A stretch of DNA of 64,000 bases from Croceibacterium segetis (lineage in GTDB: Bacteria; Pseudomonadota; Alphaproteobacteria; Sphingomonadales; Sphingomonadaceae), in the NCBI RefSeq assembly GCF_011320115.1, contig NZ_JAANOZ010000013.1, positions 1 to 64,000 of the forward strand. The letters run 5' to 3'. Numbering within the stretch: position 1 is the first letter of the stretch; every line of letters starts with the position of its first letter. Below the pieces are notes generated by a model. It did no database searches and was not told the origin of the DNA. It was given only the letters and a program-made list of their open reading frames with translations. Shown here one piece after another: positions 1-8,526 of the stretch. Made by a program: the position numbers and the translations under genes.

Positions 1-532
1 CGATCTCGGCGCGGTAGGCCGCGGCGACGTCGGCGTAGAACTCCTCCATCGTCGGATAGACGTCCTCGGGAATGCCCGCCCGCCCGGCGCGGAAGTGGAG
101 CATGGTCGGGCTCGGGATGGCGACCTTGGGCGTCTGCGTCGCATGGGCGGCGAGGAACTCGAAGTCGGCGCGCTGGATCGGCTTCACGTGCGCAACCTTG
201 CCGGTGATGACGATCTTCGGCGGGGCGAAGTGCACGTCGACGCCCTTGTCGTTCTTGAACGCCTTCTTGATCCCGCCGGTCTCCTCGACCCCGGCCAGCT
301 GGAGCAGGAAGTCGGTGTGGAAGAACACCCGCCGAAACTCGCCGTCGGTGATGGCCTTGAGGCCCAGGCTCTCCTGCCATTTGACCAGATCGGCAATCGC
401 CTCATCCTCGATCGCGCGCAATTCGGCGGCGTCGATCCTTCCGGCCGCGCGCGCGTCACGCGCATCGAGGACGGATTTCGGGCGCAGGAACGAGCCGACA
501 TGGTCGGCCCGTGAGGGCAGCTTGGTAGTCAT
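1..532 (-). CDS. MetE-like methionine synthase II family protein (partial, 3' end outside window)
   Basis: The minus strand reads an uninterrupted 177-codon protein from an ATG at 532 to the window edge. It begins MTTKLPSRADHVGSFLRP, the usual opening of COG0620 short MetE-like proteins (C-terminal catalytic domain of cobalamin-independent methionine synthase). Members use a methylated pterin or other methyl donor and a thiol acceptor with a zinc site; the zinc ligands would lie beyond the edge. It is divergent from a LigF-like GST gene, with a palindromic operator between them at 698-716. The same operator precedes the LigM-like demethylase at 15200, whose product would be 5-methyl-tetrahydrofolate. 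A role in methyl-group disposal is therefore attractive but inferred. The family call is fairly sure; the substrate is not. Confidence 0.8.
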   Translation of the reverse strand, partial: MTTKLPSRADHVGSFLRPKSVLDARDARAAGRIDAAELRAIEDEAIADLVKWQESLGLKAITDGEFRRVFFHTDFLLQLAGVEETGGIKKAFKNDKGVDVHFAPPKIVITGKVAHVKPIQRADFEFLAAHATQTPKVAIPSPTMLHFRAGRAGIPEDVYPTMEEFYADVAAAYRAEI

Positions 533-697
533 GTTGATGGTCCTGTCGTGGCAAAGAATGGATCTTTAGCCAGGGTCATAACGCGGGCTCGCGCTCGACT
601 GACGGCGCATTTATAATCCCAATCCGAGCTCTGCCGCAACGCACAATCGGCGCAATCGTGCGCCTTTCACGATTGCTTGACCGGACTCGGGCCGCGA

Positions 698-716
698 TTG
701 TAGGCATTGCTTACAA
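698..716. promoter_or_regulatory. 19-bp palindromic operator, copy 1
   Basis: TTGTAGGCATTGCTTACAA is a near-perfect palindrome with one mismatched pair besides the centre. It lies 52 bases before the TTG start of the GST gene at 768 and in the divergent region with the MetE-like gene. It matches the pattern TTGTAnGCnnnGCnTACAA found again at 15138-15156. The form fits a dimeric repressor (GntR or MarR type); no such regulator is adjacent. The rest of the 533-767 gap shows no gene. Confidence 0.6.
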
Positions 717-767
717 AAATCGGCCGCCCCAAAGACCGGAAGGGGAAGCGCGCCGCGGGAGAGTTCA

Positions 768-1538
768 TTGGCCGACGTCACGCTCTATCACTGGGAGCCG
801 AACGCCAACTCGGGCAAGCCGATGCTGGCGCTCGCCGAGAAGGGCGTGCCGTTCGACAGCCACTACATCGACATGCTGCAGTTCGACCAGCACAAGCCGG
901 AATACCTCGCGGTCAATCCGCAGGGGACGATCCCGGCGATGATCCATGGCGACAGGGTGCTGACCGAGAGCACCGCGATCATGGAATACGTCGACGACGC
1001 GTTCCCCGGACCCGACCTCATGCCCGCCGACCCGCGGGACCGCTGGCGAGTGCGCTGGTGGATGAAGTTCATGGACCAGTGGCTCGGCCCGAGCTTCTCG
1101 ATGATCGGCTGGTGCACGTTCGTCGGCCCGTCGCTGGCGCACAAGCCGGAGGAAGAGCGCGAGGCGATGATCGCGCGCATTCCGCTGCCGGAACGCCGCG
1201 CCGCCTGGCGCAAGGCGATGTTCGCCGAGTTCAGCGAAAGCGAGCTGGCCGAGAGCCGGCGCCGGATCGCCCAGGGCGTGGGAATGCTCGAGGAAGAGCT
1301 TGGCAAGCGCGAGTTCGTCGCCAGCAACCAGTACTCGCTGGCCGACATCAACATCTTCAATTCCACTTACATGCTGCCGGTCGGCAACGCCGACCTGTGC
1401 GGCCCGCAAATCACGCCGAACATCTGGCGCTGGCTCAAGGCCGTCTATCGGCGCCCGGCAGTGCAGCAGACCTGGGCCATGGGCAGCGGCCGCTTCACCG
1501 ACCGCTTCAACGCGATCATGGGGGAGTTCGTCGCGTGA
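768..1538 (+). CDS. Glutathione S-transferase, LigF (beta-etherase)-like
   Basis: A 256-residue protein starting at TTG (768), chosen because GGGAGAG sits just upstream and the thioredoxin-fold beta strand VTLYHW begins directly after it. Residues 1-80 form the GSH-binding domain with NPQGTIPAM (cis-Pro loop) and TESTAIMEY (Glu-Ser binding the GSH gamma-glutamyl group). An all-helical C-terminal domain ends with YSLADINIF. Length and motifs match LigF-type GSTs, which cleave beta-aryl ether bonds of lignin-derived dimers with glutathione. Substrate specificity cannot be read from sequence. The gene overlaps the next GST gene (TGA inside GTGA), so the two are translationally coupled. Confidence 0.8.
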   Translation: MADVTLYHWEPNANSGKPMLALAEKGVPFDSHYIDMLQFDQHKPEYLAVNPQGTIPAMIHGDRVLTESTAIMEYVDDAFPGPDLMPADPRDRWRVRWWMKFMDQWLGPSFSMIGWCTFVGPSLAHKPEEEREAMIARIPLPERRAAWRKAMFAEFSESELAESRRRIAQGVGMLEEELGKREFVASNQYSLADINIFNSTYMLPVGNADLCGPQITPNIWRWLKAVYRRPAVQQTWAMGSGRFTDRFNAIMGEFVA

Positions 1539-2317
1539 CGATGCTCTACCATGGCGAGCCGAACGGGCCGTCGCTGAGCGTGCTGGCGGCGCTGTACGAG
1601 AGCGGTCTCGCTATCGAGACCCAGCCGATCGATCTGCTGGCAGGCGAACGTCACGCGCTCCCCGACGTGACCGACAGCGCGGCACTCGATTACGCCGTCG
1701 AAGGCGAAGGGCCTGTCCTCGTCGTGGACGGCGAGGCCATGAGCGAAGCGGTGTTCCTCGCGCAATACTTCGACGAGGCCACCGGCGGCTGCGGCCTGCA
1801 GCCGAGCGATCCTTACGCGCGCTGGCAGATGCTAATGTGGTGCCGCCAGGCGACCGAACGGCTGTCGCCGGCGGTGGCCTATCTCGGCAATCTGGCGTGG
1901 TCGCAGAAGCGGCTCGCGGCGATGAGCCCGGCAGAATTCGACAAGCTCGCCAATACCATCGTCAGCGAGGATCAGCGCAAGCGCTGGCAGGATTTGCGCG
2001 ACGATGTGGTGGATGCCGCCAAGGTCGAGGATTCGAAGACCAAGGTCGCGCAATTCGCCGCGCGGGTGGAAGCGCAGCTCGCCGACGGGCGCGCGTGGCT
2101 GATGGGCCCGTTCTCGATCGCCGATCTCGAGACTTTCGCCTGGCTGCGGTCGATGCGCGAACTCGAAGCCGACGCCTTCGCGGGGCAGGCTCGCTGCCTC
2201 GCGTGGATGGCCCGTGTAGAAGCACGGCCGAGCGTGCAGAAAGCGCTCGCCCGGGCCACGGCAGACACACCCGCGCGCGCCTTCGCGCCGGGGCCTGAAA
2301 TCAATCGCTGGGGTTAG
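1535..2317 (+). CDS. GST-fold protein, divergent
   Basis: A 260-residue protein starting at GTG 1535, overlapping the stop of the preceding GST by four bases; GGGGGA at about 1520 is a plausible ribosome site. It opens with a GST-like strand (MLYHGEPNGPSLSVL) and keeps an Ala-Met-Ser-Glu segment where GSTs bind GSH (EAMSEAVFLAQYF). The second domain carries FSIADLETF, as in GST C-terminal domains. The substrate loop is shortened and the classical NPxGxVP motif is replaced by EGPVLVVDG. It could be a second etherase/lyase subunit or a non-catalytic partner of the upstream GST. The fold call is good; function is open. Confidence 0.7.
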   Translation: MTMLYHGEPNGPSLSVLAALYESGLAIETQPIDLLAGERHALPDVTDSAALDYAVEGEGPVLVVDGEAMSEAVFLAQYFDEATGGCGLQPSDPYARWQMLMWCRQATERLSPAVAYLGNLAWSQKRLAAMSPAEFDKLANTIVSEDQRKRWQDLRDDVVDAAKVEDSKTKVAQFAARVEAQLADGRAWLMGPFSIADLETFAWLRSMRELEADAFAGQARCLAWMARVEARPSVQKALARATADTPARAFAPGPEINRWG

Positions 2318-2334
2318 TCCTGGGAGGGACCTGG

Positions 2335-4497
2335 ATGCTGCGTAATCGTTGGATCATTGCCGCTTGCGCCGCGCTGGCCCTGGCCGGGTGCAAGAACGCC
2401 AGCACGGGGGGCGGGAGCGCCGGCGAGGCGTCCGCCGGGCCGACCACCGGCGTCACCGATGCGATGATCGCCGCTGCCGACGGCAACGAGTGGCTGAGCT
2501 ACGGCCGCGACTACGCCGAGCAGCGCTTCAGCCCGCTCACCCAGGTGAGCGACAAGACCGTCGGCCAGCTCGGCCTGGCCTGGTCGGCCGACCTCGACAC
2601 TGCGCGCGGGCAGGAAGCAACGCCGCTGATGCACGACGGCGTGCTCTACGTCTCGACCGCGTGGAGCAAGGTCAACGCCTACGACGCGAAGACCGGCGCG
2701 CTGAAATGGAGCTACGATCCCAAGGTTCCGCGCGAAACGCTGCCGGTCGCCTGCTGCGACGCGGTCAACCGCGGCGTCGCGCTCTACGGCGACAAGGTCT
2801 ACCTCGCCACGCTCGACGGGTACCTGGTGGCGCTCAACCAGAAGGACGGCTCGGTCGCCTGGCGCAAGGAGATCGTCCCAGATCACACCAACTACACGAT
2901 CACCGGCGCGCCGCGGGTGGCGCATGGCAAGGTGTTCATCGGCAGCGGCGGCGCCGAATACCGCGCGCGCGGCTTCATCGCCGCGTTCGACTGGGCCAGC
3001 GGCAACGAGCTGTGGCGCTTCTGGACCATCCCGGGCGATCCCTCGAAGAGCTTCGAAAACGACGCCATGAAAGCGGCCGCGAAGACCTGGGGCGGCGAGT
3101 GGTGGAAGCTCGGCGGCGGCGGCACCGTGTGGGACGCGATCACTTACGATCCGGCGACCAACCTGGTGATCTTCGGCACCGGCAACGCCGAGCCGTGGAA
3201 CCCTGCGGCCAACGGTCGCGAAAAGGCCGGCGCCGACGGCAAGCCGGGCGACAACCTCTACACCAGCTCGATCGTCGCGGTGAACGCCGACACCGGCGCT
3301 TACGCCTGGCACTATCAGGAAACGCCCGAAGACCGCTGGGATTACGACAGCGACGCGCAGATCACCCTCGCCGACCTGACGATCGACGGCAAGCAGCAGC
3401 ACGTCGTGATGCACGTCCCGAAGAACGGCTATTTCTACATTCTCGATGCCAAGAGCGGGAAGTTCGTCTCCGGCACCCCGTGGACCGCGCAGACCTGGAC
3501 CACCGGGATCGACCCCAGCACCGGGCGTCCGCAGATCAATCCCGAGGCGCGCTACGAGCAGACCGGCAAGCTGTGGGTCTCGGTCCCCGGAGCCGGCGGC
3601 GCCCACTCGTGGCACCCGCAGAGCTACTCTCCGGCGACCGGCCTGATGTACATCCCGGCCAACAACGCCGGATTCCCGTACATGGCGAAGAAGGGCTGGC
3701 AGCCGTCGGCACAGGGATTCCAGACCGGCCTCGACAGCGCCGCCACCGCGCTTCCGGCGATCCAGGCCGTGCGCGACGCGGCGATGGCCGGGACGACCGG
3801 CGCGCTGGTCGCGTGGGACCCGGTCAAGAAGAAGGAAGCCTGGCGAGTCGACTACAAGGGCCCGTGGAACGGCGGCACGCTGGCGACCGCCGGCAACCTG
3901 GTGTTTCAGGGCACGGCGACCGAGCAGTTCGCCGCCTACAGCGCCGACAGCGGCAAGCAATTGTGGACCTTCCCGACCCAGAGCGGGATCGTCGCCGCGC
4001 CGATGACTTACGCCATCGACGGGCAGCAATACGTCGCCGTGCTCGCCGGCTGGGGCGGGGTCTGGGACATCGCCCCCGGGCTGCTCGCGGCCAAATCCGG
4101 CTTCCCGCGCAACATCAGCCGCCTGCTGGTGTTCAAGCTCGGCGGCACCGCCAAGCTGCCACCGGCGCCGCCGCTGAACAAGCTGGTGCTCGACCCGCCG
4201 GCATTCACCGGTACTGCCGCGCAGGCGGCGCACGGCGCCGACGTCTACGGCCGCTACTGCTCGGTGTGCCACGGCGACGCGGCGATCGCCGGGGCGCTCA
4301 ACCCCGACCTCCGGCGTTCGGGCACTCTCGGCAGCGGCGACGCCTTCAGGCAGATCGTCATCGGCGGCGCGCTTCACGAGCGCGGCATGGTCTCGTGGAA
4401 GGCCGTGCTCACCCCGGACGATGCCGAGGCCGTTCGCCAGTACGTCATCCAGCGCGCCAACGAGGACAAGGCGCTCGAGATGAAAGGCAAGACATGA
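2335..4497 (+). CDS. PQQ-dependent quinohaemoprotein alcohol dehydrogenase, lipoprotein type
   Basis: A 720-residue periplasmic protein. The N-terminus is a lipoprotein signal with lipobox LAGC (Cys at about residue 19). An eight-bladed PQQ propeller follows, with the vicinal disulfide C140-C141 (VACCDAV) and a WDYD segment containing the catalytic-type Asp336. The C-terminal cytochrome c domain has C642-S-V-C645-H646 and a likely axial Met685. This is the type II quinohaemoprotein layout, oxidising primary alcohols (or aldehydes) in the periplasm and passing electrons to a cytochrome. Asp338, two residues after the catalytic Asp, is the position that marks lanthanide-using enzymes of the XoxF type. 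It lies just downstream of the two GSTs and before an aldehyde dehydrogenase, fitting alcohol to aldehyde to acid oxidation. Confidence 0.9.
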   Translation: MLRNRWIIAACAALALAGCKNASTGGGSAGEASAGPTTGVTDAMIAAADGNEWLSYGRDYAEQRFSPLTQVSDKTVGQLGLAWSADLDTARGQEATPLMHDGVLYVSTAWSKVNAYDAKTGALKWSYDPKVPRETLPVACCDAVNRGVALYGDKVYLATLDGYLVALNQKDGSVAWRKEIVPDHTNYTITGAPRVAHGKVFIGSGGAEYRARGFIAAFDWASGNELWRFWTIPGDPSKSFENDAMKAAAKTWGGEWWKLGGGGTVWDAITYDPATNLVIFGTGNAEPWNPAANGREKAGADGKPGDNLYTSSIVAVNADTGAYAWHYQETPEDRWDYDSDAQITLADLTIDGKQQHVVMHVPKNGYFYILDAKSGKFVSGTPWTAQTWTTGIDPSTGRPQINPEARYEQTGKLWVSVPGAGGAHSWHPQSYSPATGLMYIPANNAGFPYMAKKGWQPSAQGFQTGLDSAATALPAIQAVRDAAMAGTTGALVAWDPVKKKEAWRVDYKGPWNGGTLATAGNLVFQGTATEQFAAYSADSGKQLWTFPTQSGIVAAPMTYAIDGQQYVAVLAGWGGVWDIAPGLLAAKSGFPRNISRLLVFKLGGTAKLPPAPPLNKLVLDPPAFTGTAAQAAHGADVYGRYCSVCHGDAAIAGALNPDLRRSGTLGSGDAFRQIVIGGALHERGMVSWKAVLTPDDAEAVRQYVIQRANEDKALEMKGKT

Positions 4498-4521
4498 TTC
4501 GACTCAGCGACGCGGCAATTG

Positions 4522-4533
4522 TAACGGTCGTTA
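4522..4533. promoter_or_regulatory. Short palindrome upstream of the aldehyde dehydrogenase gene
   Basis: TAACGGTCGTTA (TAACG, two bases, CGTTA) lies 91 bases before the aldehyde dehydrogenase start. It sits in the only sizeable gap (126 bases) between the PQQ dehydrogenase and the downstream run of genes, so a separate promoter for the downstream operon probably lies here. A role as operator is a guess from symmetry only. Confidence 0.3.
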
Positions 4534-4623
4534 GAATGTTGGCGCAGTTGATGCCCGCCGCGTCACGATTTGCTAAAGGTTTAACCAAACAGGGAATCGC
4601 TTCGGGAAAAGGAGCCTGATCGC

Positions 4624-6138
4624 ATGAACGAAGTCACCACCATCAACCGCACGCAGCGCGAATACTCGGACGCCGTGAAGAAGGCGCTCGGTCGCAAGCC
4701 GCAGCTCTTCATCAACGGCGAATGGGTCGACAGCTCCGGCGACGCGACGATCGACGTCGAGGATCCATCCTCTGGCAAGGTGATCTCCAAGTTCGTCGAG
4801 TCGACCGACAAGGACGTCGACCGTGCGATCGCCGCCGCGCGCACCGCGTTCGACGACGGCCGCTGGCGCGACATGCCGCCGATCGCGCGCGAGAAGATCA
4901 TGCATCGGATCGCCGACCTGATCGAAGCGCATGCCGACGAACTGGCCGAACTCGAAGCGATCGACGTCGGCAAGCCCAAGGGCATGGCCGGCGCGGTCGA
5001 CGTGCCCGGCGCCGCCGCGCACTTCCGCTACATGGCCGGCTGGGCCGGCAAGGCCGGCGGCGAGACGCAGGCGCCCTATGCGATGCCGGCCGGGACGATG
5101 TTCGGCTACACGCTGAAGGAGCCGGTCGGCGTCTGCGCGCAGATCGTGCCGTGGAACTTCCCGCTGCTGATGGCCTGCCTCAAGCTCGCCCCGGTGCTCG
5201 CCTCCGGCTGCACCAGCGTCCTCAAGCCGGCCGAGCAGACCAGCCTTACCGCGCTGCGGCTGGCCGACCTGATCCAGGAGGCCGGCGTCCCCGCGGGCGT
5301 AATCAATATCATCACCGGCTACGGCCACACCGCCGGCGACCGGATGGTCAAGCACCCCGACGTCGACAAGGTGGCCTTCACCGGTTCGACCGAGATCGGC
5401 AAGCTGATCAACCGCAACGCCACCGAAACGCTCAAGCACGTCACCCTCGAACTGGGCGGCAAGAGCCCGGTCGTCGTCATGCCCGATGTCGATATCGCCG
5501 AAACCGCGCCGGGCGTGGCGGGCGCGATCTTCTTCAACTCGGGCCAGGTCTGCGTCGCCGGCAGCCGCCTCTATGCGCACAAGAGCGTGTTCGACAAAGT
5601 GGTCGAAGGCATGGCCGAGACCGCGCACTTCTGGGCGCCGCGCGCCTCGCTGGACCCGGAAGGCCACATGGGCCCGCTGGTCAGCAAGGAGCAGCATGAG
5701 CGTGTGCTCGGCTACATCGAAGCCGGCAAGCGCGATGGCGCCAGCGTGCTGATGGGCGGCGACGTTCCCAGCAACGACGGCGGCTATTACGTCAGCCCGA
5801 CAATCCTGACCGACGTGAACCCGCAAATGAGCGTGGTGCGCGAAGAGATCTTCGGGCCAGTGGTGGTGGCGCAGCGCTTCGAGGACCTCGACGAGGTGGT
5901 CAAGGAAGCCAACGACACACCCTACGGCCTCGCCGCGGGCGTGTGGACCAAGGACGTCAGCGCCGCGGTGCGTATCGCCAGCCGGCTCAAGGCCGGCACG
6001 GTATGGGTCAACACTCACGCGATGATCGATCCCGCGCTGCCCTTCGGCGGCTACAAGGAAAGCGGCATCGGCCACGAACAGGGCCGGCTCGGACTCGAGG
6101 CCTACTTCGAGACCAAGACGGTGTTGATGAAGCTGTAA
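4624..6138 (+). CDS. NAD(P)-dependent aldehyde dehydrogenase
   Basis: A 504-residue aldehyde dehydrogenase superfamily enzyme oxidising aldehydes to acids in the cytoplasm. Visible motifs are VPWNFPL (cofactor loop), FTGSTEIG (Rossmann glycine region), LELGGKSP with the general base Glu276, and GQVCVAGSR with the catalytic Cys310. The GVAGAIFFNSGQVC stretch resembles phenylacetaldehyde/aromatic aldehyde dehydrogenases of the FeaB/StyD type. Start ATG 4624 follows AAAAGGAG. It is probably the first gene of the run ending with the TauD-type dioxygenase at 12031; the Rieske gene starts eight bases after its stop. The likely substrate is an aromatic or arylalkyl aldehyde made by the upstream alcohol dehydrogenase (inference). 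Confidence 0.92.
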   Translation: MNEVTTINRTQREYSDAVKKALGRKPQLFINGEWVDSSGDATIDVEDPSSGKVISKFVESTDKDVDRAIAAARTAFDDGRWRDMPPIAREKIMHRIADLIEAHADELAELEAIDVGKPKGMAGAVDVPGAAAHFRYMAGWAGKAGGETQAPYAMPAGTMFGYTLKEPVGVCAQIVPWNFPLLMACLKLAPVLASGCTSVLKPAEQTSLTALRLADLIQEAGVPAGVINIITGYGHTAGDRMVKHPDVDKVAFTGSTEIGKLINRNATETLKHVTLELGGKSPVVVMPDVDIAETAPGVAGAIFFNSGQVCVAGSRLYAHKSVFDKVVEGMAETAHFWAPRASLDPEGHMGPLVSKEQHERVLGYIEAGKRDGASVLMGGDVPSNDGGYYVSPTILTDVNPQMSVVREEIFGPVVVAQRFEDLDEVVKEANDTPYGLAAGVWTKDVSAAVRIASRLKAGTVWVNTHAMIDPALPFGGYKESGIGHEQGRLGLEAYFETKTVLMKL

Positions 6139-6146
6139 GTGCTGCG

Positions 6147-7208
6147 ATGACTGCCTACGTTCGCAACGCCTGGTACGTCGCGGCGTGGAGCCACGAACTC
6201 GAGGCGGGGAAGCCGTTCCCCGCCTCGATCCTCGACGAACCGATCGTCATCTATCGCGGTGAAAGCGGGCGCATGGTCGCTCTCGAGGACCGCTGCGTCC
6301 ATCGCCTGGCGCCGCTCTCGCTCGGGCGCTGTGAAGGCGACCGGCTGCGCTGCATGTACCACGGCCTGCTCTACGATCCGGACGGCGCTGTGGCGGCGAT
6401 CCCGGGGCAGGACCTGATCCCCAAGAACGCCCGCGTGAAAGCCTACCCGGTCGCCGACCGGCACGACTGGGTCTGGGTGTGGATGGGCGACCCCGCGCAG
6501 GCCGACCTCGCGCTGATCCCGCCGGCCGTAGGCCTGAGCGATCCCGACTACATCCTCGGCCATGGCCATCTCGACTATGCGGCCGAAGCGCAGCTGATCA
6601 ACGACAACCTGCTCGACTTCAGCCATCTGACTTACGTCCACGCAAACAGCTTCGGCGCCGGGCCCGAGTTCGCCGAGAACCTGCCGAGGCTCGAGCCGCT
6701 CGAACGGGGGGTGCGCTTCTCGCGCTGGATGGTCGACACGCATGGACAGTCGTCGCGCAAGTCGTCGGTGCCGATCGACAGCTACATGACTTACGATTTC
6801 CTGATCCCCGGCGTGCTGCTGATGTGGAGCGGCAACTACCCGCAAGGGACCGCCAAGAAGCTCGACTTTGCGGCGCCGGCGCTCGACGACGCGCAAGCCG
6901 GGGTGACCTTCACCAGCCAGGCAGTGACGCCGCTCGGCCCGAAACAGTCGCGCTATTTCTTCAGCTGGGGTCCCCGCGTCGGCCACGGCGACGAGAAGTT
7001 GCGCGACCAGCTGATGACCATGGCCGGAGTCGCGTTCGGCGAGGACAAGACGATGATCGAGGCGCAGCAGAAGGTCATCGACCGTTCGCCCGGCGCGCGG
7101 ATCATGCCCACCGCGCACGACAAGGGGGTGACGATCTTCACCCGGCTGGTAGAGCGGCTCGCCAAGGCCGAAAGCTCGGCCGCCTCGCTTCCGGAGAAAG
7201 TTGCTTGA
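6147..7208 (+). CDS. Rieske non-haem iron oxygenase, VanA-like
   Basis: A 353-residue oxygenase. Start ATG 6147 is chosen because MTAYVRNAWYVAAW is the typical VanA-type N-terminus. The Rieske [2Fe-2S] ligands are C50-x-H52 and C69-xx-H72. The mononuclear iron site is D157-xx-H160-x4-H165 (LLDFSHLTYVH). Length and order match VanA/LigX-type enzymes that O-demethylate methoxyaromatics or hydroxylate aromatic acids. These need a ferredoxin reductase (VanB type), and none is encoded nearby, so electrons must come from an unlinked reductase. It overlaps the start of the amidohydrolase gene by four bases. Confidence 0.9.
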   Translation: MTAYVRNAWYVAAWSHELEAGKPFPASILDEPIVIYRGESGRMVALEDRCVHRLAPLSLGRCEGDRLRCMYHGLLYDPDGAVAAIPGQDLIPKNARVKAYPVADRHDWVWVWMGDPAQADLALIPPAVGLSDPDYILGHGHLDYAAEAQLINDNLLDFSHLTYVHANSFGAGPEFAENLPRLEPLERGVRFSRWMVDTHGQSSRKSSVPIDSYMTYDFLIPGVLLMWSGNYPQGTAKKLDFAAPALDDAQAGVTFTSQAVTPLGPKQSRYFFSWGPRVGHGDEKLRDQLMTMAGVAFGEDKTMIEAQQKVIDRSPGARIMPTAHDKGVTIFTRLVERLAKAESSAASLPEKVA

Positions 7209-8074
7209 TCGACCTCGCCAAGATCCGCGCCATCGACGTCCACGTCCACGCCGAGGTCAGCTGCCACGATCCGGAAGACCCGGTGATGGCGCAGTTCTTC
7301 GACGCCGCCAGCGCCTATTTCAAAGCCCCGCGCGAACGGCCGAAGATGCCCGAGATCATCGAGATCTACCGCGAGGCGAATATCGCCCTGTGCCTGTTCA
7401 CCGTCGACTGCGAAAGCGCGATGGGAGCCAAGCGGGTGAGCAACTACGAAGTCGCCGAGCAGGCGCAGAAGAACGACGACATCTGCCTCGCCTTCGCCAG
7501 CATCGACCCGCACAAGGGCAAGTACGGTGCCCGCGAGGCGCGTGATCTGGTCGAGAACCACGGGGTCAAGGGCTTCAAGTTCCATGGCATCGCCCAGAAC
7601 GCCCATCCGGCCGACCGCATGGCCTACCCGATCTACGAGGTGATCAACGCCTACAAGCTGCCGGTGATCTTCCACACCGGCCATTCGGGCATGGGCACCG
7701 GCATGCGCGGCGGCGGGGGCATGCGCCTCAAGTACGGCGAGCCGATGCTGATCGACGACGTCGCGGTCGATTTCCCCGACATGAAGATCATCCTTGCCCA
7801 CCCGAGCTGGCCGTGGGTCGACCAGAGCCTCAGCATGGCGCTGCACAAGGACAACGTGTTCATCGACCTCAGCGGCTGGAGCCCGAAGTACTTCCCCAAG
7901 CAGGTGATCCAGTACGCCAACACCCAGCTGAAGCACAAAATGCTGTTCGGTTCGGACTTCCCCCTGATCCACCCCGACAAGTGGATCGCCGCTGCGCAGG
8001 ACGTCGGCTTCCGCGAGGAAGTGATGCCGGGGATCATGAAGGACAACGCCGCGCGGGTGCTGGGACTGGCGTGA
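7205..8074 (+). CDS. Amidohydrolase family protein, ACMSD/LigW-like
   Basis: A 289-residue TIM-barrel metal enzyme starting at TTG 7205, which overlaps the Rieske stop. Metal-site residues are visible: H13-V-H15 near the N-terminus, H157/H160 (FHTGHSG), H199 (LAHPSW) and D251 (GSDFP). This is the pattern of amidohydrolase_2 proteins such as ACMSD, LigW/LigW2 and related non-oxidative decarboxylases or hydrolases acting on aromatic acids and ring-cleavage products. Its place between a Rieske oxygenase and an SDR in a tight operon favours decarboxylation or hydrolysis in an aromatic route. The exact reaction cannot be assigned. Confidence 0.82.
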   Translation: MIDLAKIRAIDVHVHAEVSCHDPEDPVMAQFFDAASAYFKAPRERPKMPEIIEIYREANIALCLFTVDCESAMGAKRVSNYEVAEQAQKNDDICLAFASIDPHKGKYGAREARDLVENHGVKGFKFHGIAQNAHPADRMAYPIYEVINAYKLPVIFHTGHSGMGTGMRGGGGMRLKYGEPMLIDDVAVDFPDMKIILAHPSWPWVDQSLSMALHKDNVFIDLSGWSPKYFPKQVIQYANTQLKHKMLFGSDFPLIHPDKWIAAAQDVGFREEVMPGIMKDNAARVLGLA

Positions 8075-8526
8075 GCGATCCCGCCGACATTCGCAATTGG
8101 CTGCGGCTGTCGGAGCGCGTGACCACGTCCGGACGTTTGCAGCCGGGCGACCCGCAACGGCTTGCCGCGATCGGCGTGAAGCACGTCATCAATCTGGCGA
8201 TGCCCGATCACCCCGAAGCGTTGCCGAACGACGAAGCGGTCATGCGGGCTGCGGACCTGCGCTACACGCATATCCCCGTTCACTTCGATGCGCCGGACGA
8301 GCATCATTATCGCGCCTTCGCAGCCACGCTCGACGCCGATGACCGGCCGGTCCACGTCCACTGCATAATGAACTTCCGCGTCTCTGCTTTTTTCTATCGC
8401 TACCATCGCGACCACGGCATGAGCGAAGCTGAAGCACGGGCGCTGATGGAACAGATCTGGACACCGCACACGACCGACCATCCGGACGTGAAGCCGTGGC
8501 GGGCGTTCGTGACGGGAGAGCGGTAG
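8071..8526 (+). CDS. Protein tyrosine phosphatase-fold family protein
   Basis: A 151-residue protein starting at GTG 8071, overlapping the amidohydrolase stop (GTGA). The segment VHVHCIMNFRVSAFFY resembles the phosphate-binding loop of cysteine phosphatases, but the spacing is C-x4-R (CIMNFR) rather than the C-x5-R of classical enzymes. An upstream Asp-rich stretch (HFDAPDEHHY) could hold the general acid. Related small proteins are annotated as phosphatase-like or DUF442-like. Its presence inside a catabolic operon is unexplained; it might act on a non-protein substrate. Confidence 0.6.
   Translation: MSDPADIRNWLRLSERVTTSGRLQPGDPQRLAAIGVKHVINLAMPDHPEALPNDEAVMRAADLRYTHIPVHFDAPDEHHYRAFAATLDADDRPVHVHCIMNFRVSAFFYRYHRDHGMSEAEARALMEQIWTPHTTDHPDVKPWRAFVTGER

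Noticed and set aside
707..2317. A single 536-codon frame suggesting a fused double GST
   Set aside because: Its first half is out of frame with the first GST; the two GSTs are separate, with a GTG start at 1535 overlapping the TGA at 1538.
2314..4377. A 687-codon open frame opposite the PQQ dehydrogenase
   Set aside because: Shadow; the plus strand has full motifs, signal peptide and haem site.
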